A stretch of DNA of 38,206 bases. Source: Caminicella sporogenes DSM 14501. Lineage in GTDB: Bacteria; Bacillota; Clostridia; Peptostreptococcales; Caminicellaceae. Both the position numbers and the translations under genes were made by a program. The stretch is from contig NZ_FRAJ01000016.1 of assembly GCF_900142285.1 (NCBI RefSeq), positions 30,883 through 69,088 of the forward strand, in the 5' to 3' direction. The notes beneath the pieces are model-generated. The model was not told where the DNA came from. It searched no databases and saw only the letters and a program-made list of their open reading frames with translations. This document shows, one piece after another, positions 32,659 to 38,206 of the stretch; position 1 is the first letter of the stretch; each line of letters opens with the position of its first letter.

Positions 32659-34020
32659 ATGGAAAACAACAAATTACAAGAAAGAGATAGTTTTGGTAGT
32701 AAGCTTGGTATTATAGCTGCTGCTGCTGGTTCTGCTATTGGTCTAGGAAACATATGGAAGTTTCCTTACATCACTGGTGTTTATGGTGGTGCCGCATTTA
32801 TAGTTATTTATTTAATTTGTATTGCTGCGATTGGTTTTCCTGTAATGTTGTCAGAATTTATTATTGGACGTAAAGGTCAGAGAAATGCTATAGGTGCATT
32901 TCAAAAATTAGCACCGGGAACCCCGTGGTTTTTAACTGGTTGGATGGGAGTTGCAGCTGCATTTATGATTCTTGCATTTTATGGAGTTGTTGCAGGCTGG
33001 TGTTTAGAGTATGTATTTAAAGCTCTTATAAATTCTTTTGCAGGACAGTCTCCTGAAGCAATAGGTAATATGTTTGGTTCATTTATTTCTTCTACAGCAA
33101 AGCCTATATTTTGGCAAGTATTTTTCATGTTGCTGACAGGTTTAATAGTTATTGCAGGAGTTAAAGATGGTATAGAAAAGTATGCTAAAATACTAATGCC
33201 AGCTTTATTGGTAATTATTATTATTCTTGACATTCGTGCAGTAACACTTCCAGGAGCAAAAGCAGGTTTAGAATTTCTTTTTAAACCTGATTGGGGGAAA
33301 GTTAGTGCACAAGGGGTATTAGTAGCTTTAGGACACGCATTCTTTTCACTAAGTTTAGGTATGGGTACTATGATTACTTATGGTTCTTATATAGGTAAAA
33401 AGGAAAATCTTGCTGATACAGCTATTCAAGTTACTATAGCAGATACATTGATTGCATTACTTGCAGGTATAGCTATATTCCCAGCTGTATTTGCATTTGG
33501 AATTGAACCAGGAGCAGGTGCAGGATTAGTTTTTGTAACACTACCAAATGTGTTCCAGCAAATGCCTGGTGGATATTTCTTTGCAATATTGTTCTTTATT
33601 TTATTAACTGTGGCTGCATTAACTTCATCAATATCTATATTAGAAGTTGTAGTAGCATACTTTGTTGAAGACCTTAAAATGGCAAGAAAAAGAGCTACTG
33701 TTATTGCAACTATTGCAATAACTCTTTTAGGTATTCCTTGTTCATTATCAATGGGAAGTATGTCAAAAGTAACATTCTTTGGAAAGAACTTTTTTGACTT
33801 ATTAGATTTTACTGCTTCAAATATATTTTTACCATTAGGCGGATTATTAATATCAGCTTTTGTTGGATGGTATATGGGTAAGAAGGAAGTTGAAGCAGAA
33901 GTTAATCAAGAAGGAGTTAATATTAGTTATATACCATTGTTTATGTTTTTAGTTAAGTTTATAGCGCCGATAGCAATAGCTATAGTATTCTTAAACGGTA
34001 TAGGATTATTAAAGTTTTAA
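32659..34020 (+). CDS. Sodium-dependent transporter, NSS (SNF) family, second copy
   Basis: This 453-aa Na+ symporter is paralogous to the product of 29133-30488. TM1 has AAAGSAIGLGNIWKFPYITG, TM6 FFSLSLGMGTMITYGSYIG and TM8 TVAALTSSISILEVVVAYFV. Differences lie in the substrate-facing residues around TM1, TM3 and TM6 (for example GMGT against GMGC), so the two may have different preferences. It ends with the eleventh or twelfth helix FLVKFIAPIAIAIVFL. Start ATG 32659 is behind AAAAGGAGG. It is a single-gene unit closed by a terminator. Confidence 0.92.
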   Translation: MENNKLQERDSFGSKLGIIAAAAGSAIGLGNIWKFPYITGVYGGAAFIVIYLICIAAIGFPVMLSEFIIGRKGQRNAIGAFQKLAPGTPWFLTGWMGVAAAFMILAFYGVVAGWCLEYVFKALINSFAGQSPEAIGNMFGSFISSTAKPIFWQVFFMLLTGLIVIAGVKDGIEKYAKILMPALLVIIIILDIRAVTLPGAKAGLEFLFKPDWGKVSAQGVLVALGHAFFSLSLGMGTMITYGSYIGKKENLADTAIQVTIADTLIALLAGIAIFPAVFAFGIEPGAGAGLVFVTLPNVFQQMPGGYFFAILFFILLTVAALTSSISILEVVVAYFVEDLKMARKRATVIATIAITLLGIPCSLSMGSMSKVTFFGKNFFDLLDFTASNIFLPLGGLLISAFVGWYMGKKEVEAEVNQEGVNISYIPLFMFLVKFIAPIAIAIVFLNGIGLLKF

Positions 34021-34047
34021 ATTAATTTTATGTAAAAAATTTTATAT

Positions 34048-34077
34048 AAAAAAAGGTCGATAAAATCGGCCTTTTTT
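34048..34077 (+). terminator. Terminator after the second NSS transporter gene
   Basis: AAAAAAAGGTCGAT, loop AAA, ATCGGCCTTTTTT (G-U pair in stem), with the T-run forming the right arm. Confidence 0.88.
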
Positions 34078-34127
34078 GCATATTTATGATATATTTGTTA
34101 AATATTAAAAATATATAATAAAAAGTG

Positions 34128-34156
34128 TTGACATTTATAAAGGAATTGCATATAAT
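34128..34156 (+). promoter_or_regulatory. Consensus promoter of the HesB-selenoprotein operon
   Basis: Perfect TTGACA (34128-34133) and TATAAT (34151-34156) hexamers with a 17-nt spacer, among the strongest in the window. Start of transcription is expected near 34163. Confidence 0.88.
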
Positions 34157-34161
34157 AAAAT

Positions 34162-34183
34162 TACCCCCGGGTGGTATAGGGGA
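34162..34183. promoter_or_regulatory. G/C-rich pseudo-palindrome at the transcription start, CsoR/CstR-like operator candidate
   Basis: TACCCCCGGGTGGTA (34162-34176), directly followed by TAGGGG, stands out in AT-rich surroundings and covers the predicted +1. CsoR, RcnR and CstR repressors (DUF156 family) bind sites of the ACCC(C)...(G)GGGT kind. With such a strong promoter a repressor is expected. The assignment is by resemblance only; an RNA hairpin of CCCC with GGGG is the alternative. Confidence 0.4.
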
Positions 34184-34208
34184 ATAAAATTTACAGGAGG
34201 ATATTGAT

Positions 34209-34511
34209 ATGAAAATAAAAGTTTCTGATAAAGCAAAAGAAATGATAAAAAAGACAATTGATGAGAAAAATATTATTGAACCTAATATAAGAATATATAT
34301 TAGTGGTATCGGCTGAGGCGGTCCTACTTTTGGTATTGCTCTGGATGAGCAAAAAGAAAATGATTATTTAGAAGAAAAAGAAGGTATAAAATATTTGGTA
34401 GAGAAAGAATTAATTGAAAAATATGGTGGATTTGAAATTGATTATTCAAGAGGATGGCTTTACAGAGGTTTTCATGTAAAACCAAATTATGGCGGTTCTT
34501 CTTGTTCATAA
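34209..34511 (+). CDS. HesB/IscA-like selenoprotein (in-frame UGA codon 36 read as selenocysteine)
   Basis: ATG 34209 behind ACAGGAGGAT opens a 100-aa frame MKIKVSDKAKEMIKKTIDEK that is broken only by TGA at 34314-34316 and then continues to TAA at 34509. Around the TGA the protein reads IYISGIG-U-GGPTFGIALDE. HesB/IscA-like Fe-S proteins have Cys in the matching GIGCGGP(S/T)FG, and HesB-like selenoproteins with Sec there are known in Clostridia. A second Cys (99) near the C-terminus (GGSSCS) remains of the usual Cys-x-Cys. Codon usage and similarity are even on both sides of the TGA, and a SECIS-like hairpin follows at 34336. It likely handles Fe-S or other thiophilic metal chemistry in the cytosol; the true role is unknown. 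Standard gene calling would truncate or miss it. Confidence 0.88.
34336..34352 (+). promoter_or_regulatory. Bacterial SECIS element
   Basis: TTGCTC (34336-34341) and GAGCAA (34347-34352) form a perfect 6-bp stem with the 5-nt loop TGGAT, which has G at its second position. The apical loop begins 25 nt after the UGA, inside the usual 16-37 nt window for SelB recognition. Confidence 0.72.
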
Positions 34512-34536
34512 TACTTAATATAGAAAGGAGATGAAT

Positions 34537-35052
34537 ATGCCGAAAGTAAAATCACATATGAAATGGTCTTGGATTTTAATGGTAATATTTATGATATTAT
34601 CTATAATAGATGTTAGATTTGGAGTATTGGGTTTTATTTGCATGATATTCCCAATGTATCAAGCTATTAGAGGTAGAGGAAAAATTCATTGTTCTCATTA
34701 TTGTCCTAGAGGTTCTTTGTTAGGAAACTTTCTAAAATATATTAGTTTAGATTATAATTTACCAAAATCTATAAGAAGTAAAACAGCTAAAAATATTTTA
34801 TTGACATTAATGATGGTAGTGTTTAGTATATCTTTGTTTAAAGCAGGATTTAATGTTAAGAGAATAGGGTTAGCAGTATTTAGATTTATGGCTGTATCTT
34901 CTATTATAAGTGTTATTATGGGTATATTTTTTAAACCTAGGTCATGGTGTCAAGTTTGTCCAATGGGTCATGCTACAGGACTAATTAAGCAGTCTATGGA
35001 CAAAAATACAAAGAAAGCTGAAAAAATAACAAAAGAGAGAAAAATAGCATAA
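34537..35052 (+). CDS. Membrane-bound Fe-S (NapH/NosR/FixG-like) protein
   Basis: This 171-aa protein has about four hydrophobic segments (about 11-24, 28-41, 87-101 and 117-131) and two cysteine clusters, HCSHYCPRGS (Cys52, Cys56) and SWCQVCPMGH (Cys138, Cys141). Their CP signature is like the polyferredoxin-like electron carriers NapH, NosR and FixG, but the set is small and would fit one [4Fe-4S] cluster shared by both motifs. ATG 34537 is chosen since AAAGGAG (34524-34530) is 6 nt upstream; ATG 34531 abuts it. It lies 25 nt after the selenoprotein gene and 30 nt before glutaredoxin. I infer electron transfer across or along the membrane, partner unknown. Confidence 0.8.
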   Translation: MPKVKSHMKWSWILMVIFMILSIIDVRFGVLGFICMIFPMYQAIRGRGKIHCSHYCPRGSLLGNFLKYISLDYNLPKSIRSKTAKNILLTLMMVVFSISLFKAGFNVKRIGLAVFRFMAVSSIISVIMGIFFKPRSWCQVCPMGHATGLIKQSMDKNTKKAEKITKERKIA

Positions 35053-35082
35053 AAAATATATAATAAAATGGAGGTATGTAAT

Positions 35083-35313
35083 ATGAATAAAAAAGTTGTT
35101 GTTTATACAAGTGATACATGTGTATACTGTCATCAAGCTAAAGATTATTTAAATTCTAAGGGAATACAGTTTGAAGAAAGAAATGTATCAAGAGATATGA
35201 ATGCGAGAAAGGAATTAATGTCTAAAGGATTTATGGGAGTACCTGTAATAATGGTCGATGAAGAAGTAATACAAGGTTTTGATAGAGAAAGATTAGAAGA
35301 ATTATTGGGTTAG
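35083..35313 (+). CDS. Glutaredoxin-like protein (NrdH/YruB type)
   Basis: This 76-aa thioredoxin-fold redox protein has the active site TSDTCVYCHQAK (Cys13, Cys16) and the cis-proline motif MGVPVIMVDEE. Length and sequence fit the NrdH/YruB-type small glutaredoxins. Start ATG 35083 lies behind GGAGG; an in-frame ATG at 35068 overlaps the ribosome site. As third gene of the selenoprotein operon it may reduce the Sec or Cys centres of its neighbours, which is an inference from position. A ribonucleotide reductase partner gene is not in the window. Confidence 0.88.
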   Translation: MNKKVVVYTSDTCVYCHQAKDYLNSKGIQFEERNVSRDMNARKELMSKGFMGVPVIMVDEEVIQGFDRERLEELLG

Positions 35314-35323
35314 TGTATTGAAG

Positions 35324-35380
35324 GAGTCGTCTTTCAGTGATTTTTAAAATCGTTGAAAAAGGCGGCTCTTTTGATTTTTT
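35324..35380 (+). terminator. Terminator after the glutaredoxin gene
   Basis: GAGTCGTC and GGCGGCTC, extended by an inner stem (TGATTTT with AAAATCG), form a long hairpin followed by TTTTGATTTTTT. Confidence 0.8.
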
Positions 35381-35387
35381 GCTAATA

Positions 35388-35410
35388 GAAAAAGGGCATT
35401 TCAGCCCTAA
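35388..35410 (-). terminator. Terminator of the GNAT gene
   Basis: Read on the - strand, AGGGC, loop TGAAAT, GCCCT, then TTTTTC. It lies 29 nt past the GNAT stop. Confidence 0.75.
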
Positions 35411-35438
35411 AATTTATTTTTGTTTTGAAATAGTTTTT

Positions 35439-36089
35439 TTATTTGACAGGTTTGTAATAAATCAAATCAGTATAAAGTTGTCCTTCATATTCTTCATATC
35501 TTACTCCAGCTAAAATATATTTTTGTTTTTTTCTAAATGCTAATGAAGCAAAATTTGGTGTTGGATTTATAATAGTTTCAGCAAATATGTTTTTAATGCC
35601 TGTTTTTTTAAGGTCTTTAATCAATGATTTATATAATATGCTGCCAATACCTTTGCCTGTATATCCATGTAATATGGCTGTTTTATCTATAACAACAAAA
35701 TTATCTGTTTTGTTCATATCAAAAATGGGAGACCAATATATATCTTCAATCCATGTAGGATTATATTTCAGCCACTTTTCTTTTGTGTATGCCATAAGAA
35801 AACCTAGAGGGTTATTATTAGATTCAGCTATATAAAAATGTTCAAGTTCGTTGATTCTATCTTTGAAAAATGTTTTATATTTTTTAGGTCTAGATACATA
35901 GTTATCCATTAAAAAACCTTCATACGAATTTTTAGTTTTTGAACCGACACTACAAGCTATTTCATAAATAGCTTCGACATCTGAAATAGATGCTTTCCTT
36001 ACTTTAATTAGATTTTTATTAATTTTTTCTTTTTTAATAGTATTTTTTTGATTTAAATTTAGAGAATTATTTAAGTTTATTATTTCCAT
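35439..36089 (-). CDS. GNAT-family N-acetyltransferase
   Basis: This 216-aa protein has a 28-residue polar leader (Asn/Lys-rich, MEIINLNNSLNLNQKNTIKK) before a GNAT domain starting IKVRKASISDVEAIYEIACS. Motif A, which binds acetyl-CoA pyrophosphate, is LHGYTGKGIGSILYKSLI (Gly-rich Q/G-x-x-G pattern), and motif B follows in ETIINPTPNFASLAFRKK. The acceptor substrate is unknown. AGGGGG precedes the ATG at 36089. It is monocistronic on the - strand, between its own terminator and a long gap. Confidence 0.85.
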   Translation of the reverse strand: MEIINLNNSLNLNQKNTIKKEKINKNLIKVRKASISDVEAIYEIACSVGSKTKNSYEGFLMDNYVSRPKKYKTFFKDRINELEHFYIAESNNNPLGFLMAYTKEKWLKYNPTWIEDIYWSPIFDMNKTDNFVVIDKTAILHGYTGKGIGSILYKSLIKDLKKTGIKNIFAETIINPTPNFASLAFRKKQKYILAGVRYEEYEGQLYTDLIYYKPVK

Positions 36090-36535
36090 ATGTTACCCCC
36101 TTGTTTAGTTATTTGTTATAATACTTTACAGATGAATTAAAGTAGAAATGTGATTAGTTGTAAAGATTTGATTTTTAATTTTTATAGAGTTATTTAAAAA
36201 GAAAATAATTGACTAAATATTTTAAATATTAAGCATTAAATACTGTATACAAAATCTGGGATTATAGAAAAATAAATAAGTAGTTTTAATAAATTGAAGA
36301 TATGTTAATTTAAAACAAAGTAATATTTTAAAAAGAGACTATAATAGAAAATGGTTTAAACGAAAAGAAAAAATAAATAAAGGAAGTTACAAGAATGGGG
36401 ACAGAGGATTATAGAAAACGATATAAATAACCCCTGCATTAAGAGAGTTTTTAAATTTCTCCTAAAAATTTTCTTGCAACAAAAAACAAAATATTTAAAT
36501 ATATTATAACATATAAAATAGAAAAAATCAAATAT
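36090..36535. other. AT-rich intergenic region without recognised genes
   Basis: About 450 nt separate the GNAT start from the DUF4363 gene. The left part must hold the GNAT promoter (TATAAC-like -10 on the - strand near 36115). The frame at 36394, MGTEDYRKRYK and stop, is too short to support as a gene. A similar string, GGATTATAGAAAA, occurs at about 36259 and 36411, perhaps traces of a decayed repeat. No clear terminator is seen for the - strand pair. Confidence 0.4.
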
Positions 36536-36916
36536 TCAGAAAATATTTCTAAGTGAAAGAGATTCATTTTCTTTGATATGATTAATATGAAATTTTAATA
36601 AAGATGTTTCAACTAAGAGGTTATCTTTATTTTGAGTTAATATATATTTTCTTACTTTAATTAAAGATAAATTAGTTTTTTCTATTTCATCATGATTTAT
36701 AACTAACTTTAAAATTTTTAAAGAATTATTCCATTTAGTTTCTAAAAGTTTTAAATTTTTTTGAGCAGAAAACCATTGGTCTTTAACTATATTGTATTCT
36801 ATTTTTTGTGTAAGCATTGTCAATTCTTTAGATGTATCAGCAATAAAGTTAAAAGTAAATATCCAATTTAATAGTAATAAAACTATTAATAGAGTAGATA
36901 TAAATAAAGATTTCAT
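36536..36916 (-). CDS. DUF4363-type membrane-anchored protein
   Basis: This 126-aa protein starts MKSLFISTLLIVLLLLNWIF with one N-terminal membrane segment, then an extracytoplasmic helical domain rich in Leu/Lys (LTQKIEYNIVKDQWFSAQKN and onward). DUF4363 genes are often next to DUF421 genes in Clostridia, as here. The start is ATG 36916 behind GAGGTG; the ATG at 36946 lies in the DUF421 gene and upstream of that ribosome site. Function is unknown; the pairing suggests a shared membrane or spore-envelope role. Confidence 0.75.
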   Translation of the reverse strand: MKSLFISTLLIVLLLLNWIFTFNFIADTSKELTMLTQKIEYNIVKDQWFSAQKNLKLLETKWNNSLKILKLVINHDEIEKTNLSLIKVRKYILTQNKDNLLVETSLLKFHINHIKENESLSLRNIF

Positions 36917-36929
36917 AAATAACACCTCT

Positions 36930-37613
36930 TTAAGTTTCATTTTCATTTTTTTTATGTATATTTAAATTCATGTTTTTATCTATAGAAGCATATAAAATGT
37001 CGGTTACATCATTAATGTTTTGTTTTTTTAATTCTTTATATAGCCAGTTAAAATCTAGAGATATTTTTTTTAAGTTATTATAATTTATTTTGCCATCAAT
37101 TATTATGCTCATAGGTAAATTTTCGTTTTCTAAGCTTAAACCAATATCTGATGCTGTTAAAGGTTTTTTGTCAGATTTTGGTATTACGCTTAAATCTCCA
37201 TTGGTTTCTAAAATAGCAAATTCAACATCATTTATGTTATGAAAGTTTTTTAAACGGAGTTGTTCTATTAAATCGTTCATATTTATTCTTAAATTTCGGA
37301 GTTCTTTTTCAACAATTTTGCCTTTTTCTATAAGTACACTTGGTTTTCCGCAAATAATTGCTCTAGCTTTTTCGCTTTTAAGATTTATTATAGAAATAAT
37401 AATTTGAATAAATACTAAAGTAAATATGGATACTATTCCGTTAATAAAAGGAATATTAACATCTTCCATTGGTATAGAAGCTAGTTCAGCAATCATTATT
37501 ATTACAACTAATTCAAAAGGTTGTAGTTCTGAAAGTTCAGCCTTTCCCATAATTCGTATTGCGATTACAACAAATATAAAGAGAAATATAGTTCTAAAAA
37601 AAATAGTTATCAT
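36930..37613 (-). CDS. DUF421 (YetF-type) membrane protein
   Basis: This 227-aa protein has three N-terminal transmembrane segments (about 3-20, 33-50 and 56-78) with the family motifs AIRIMGKAELSELQPFELVV and MIAELASIPMED. It then has the cytoplasmic DUF421 domain (from SEKARAIICGKPSVLIEKGK through NDVEFAILETNGDLSVIPK). The ALETNGxLSV-type strand is diagnostic. Members occur in spore-formers in many copies and contribute to spore germination or envelope traits in Bacillus; the function here is not established. TAAGGAGTG precedes the ATG at 37613. Followed closely by the DUF4363 gene. Confidence 0.88.
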   Translation of the reverse strand: MITIFFRTIFLFIFVVIAIRIMGKAELSELQPFELVVIIMIAELASIPMEDVNIPFINGIVSIFTLVFIQIIISIINLKSEKARAIICGKPSVLIEKGKIVEKELRNLRINMNDLIEQLRLKNFHNINDVEFAILETNGDLSVIPKSDKKPLTASDIGLSLENENLPMSIIIDGKINYNNLKKISLDFNWLYKELKKQNINDVTDILYASIDKNMNLNIHKKNENET

Positions 37614-37749
37614 AATATTTCACTCCTTATAATATGAAAAATACTATTTATATTTTTCTCATATTGGTTAGAAATAATCATTTTTTATTATTTTACATAA
37701 TATATAGATTATGCTCTTGAAAATTAGTAAAAAAATTTCAAATTAACAG

Positions 37750-37778
37750 TTGACAAATTTAATTTATTGTGATATTAT
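37750..37778 (+). promoter_or_regulatory. rRNA operon promoter P1
   Basis: TTGACA (37750-37755) and TATTAT (37773-37778), spacer 17 nt, about 190 nt before mature 16S. Confidence 0.78.
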
Positions 37779-37820
37779 CTTAAATGTCGCTGTAAAAGAG
37801 CTAACAAAAGAAAAAAGATG

Positions 37821-37849
37821 TTGACAAAAATATAATTGTATGGTAACAT
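37821..37849 (+). promoter_or_regulatory. rRNA operon promoter P2
   Basis: TTGACA (37821-37826) and TAACAT (37844-37849), spacer 17 nt, with a TGG extended -10. Tandem promoters 71 nt apart are normal for rRNA operons. The leader has the string TTGAAAACTAAACAG (37888-37902), often seen before Firmicute 16S genes. Confidence 0.78.
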
Positions 37850-37971
37850 ACTTAGGTGTCAGCAAAAGAGAAAATATTTTGGACATTGAAAACTAAACAG
37901 TGTAAGGAAAAAAGCAGGTAACAGTAAAAGATTAAAAAGATTTACTGAAGCCTAAAGCGAAGAGTCAGTTT

Positions 37972-38206
<235 letters not shown>

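Noticed and set aside
34324-34509. A 61-codon frame on the - strand across the HesB-like gene.
   Set aside because: It is the complement of the UGA-containing gene, has no ribosome site, and its translation has no recognisable motif.
36394-36429. Short frame MGTEDYRKRYK with a GGAAG-like site upstream.
   Set aside because: Eleven codons, no family and no conserved context. The GGGGACAG string nearby looks like repeat debris.

Overview
The window looks like the chromosome of a low-GC, endospore-forming, anaerobic Firmicute of the Clostridia type. The evidence is the very AT-rich coding style, frequent TTG and GTG starts behind strong AGGAGG sites, an H-type small acid-soluble spore protein, a UGA-containing (selenocysteine) HesB-like gene of a kind known from Clostridia, and the start of a Firmicute-like 16S rRNA gene at the right edge. 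The genus cannot be fixed from the 235 bases of 16S present.

Layout, left to right. 1-270: one end of an IS3-family insertion sequence. 608-6019: a five-gene + strand operon for uptake and breakdown of 2-aminoethylphosphonate (ABC transporter, then phnW and phnX). 6079-6998: transposon debris, namely an IS256-like remnant, a truncated transposase gene, and a decayed IS3 orfB whose tip interrupts that gene. 7361-11809: a biotin-precursor locus with a dedicated KAS II (fabF) and acyl carrier protein on the - strand, diverging from bioF, a bioH-like esterase and bioC on the + strand. A BirA-like operator lies between the two arms. 11860-15730: a potABCD polyamine transporter operon with its own promoter, inverted repeat and terminator. 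15777-17965: an ArsB/NhaD-type transporter and two small unknown proteins. 17983-19170: an aspartate aminotransferase (-). 19407-20000: a short MltG-like membrane protein. 20003-28640: a complete histidine pathway, with hisJ (-) diverging from hisZGDCBHAF-IE (+) and a 32-bp palindrome just after the predicted his transcription start. 28634-28813: sspH (-). 28955-34077: two Na+-dependent NSS-family transporters flanking a FAD-dependent oxidoreductase. 34128-35380: an operon of a HesB-like selenoprotein, a membrane Fe-S protein and a glutaredoxin. 35388-37613: a GNAT acetyltransferase and a DUF421/DUF4363 pair, all on the - strand. 37750-38206: tandem rRNA promoters and the 5' end of 16S rRNA.

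How the genes work together. The phn operon supplies phosphorus (and amino nitrogen) by importing 2-aminoethylphosphonate, transaminating it to phosphonoacetaldehyde and cleaving the C-P bond. The biotin locus makes the pimeloyl moiety by the BioC/BioH route on a private ACP and condensing enzyme and then forms KAPA; bioA, bioD and bioB must be elsewhere. The his locus carries every step from PRPP and ATP to histidine, including the PHP-type histidinol-phosphatase.

The strongest unexpected signal is the short gene at 34209-34511. Its in-frame UGA at codon 36 sits where related proteins have Cys, and a 6-bp stem-loop 25 nt downstream fits a bacterial SECIS. Its promoter has a G/C-rich pseudo-palindrome at the start site that recalls CsoR/CstR-type operators. 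The second is the BirA-like site that ties the divergent fabF/acp pair to the biotin genes.
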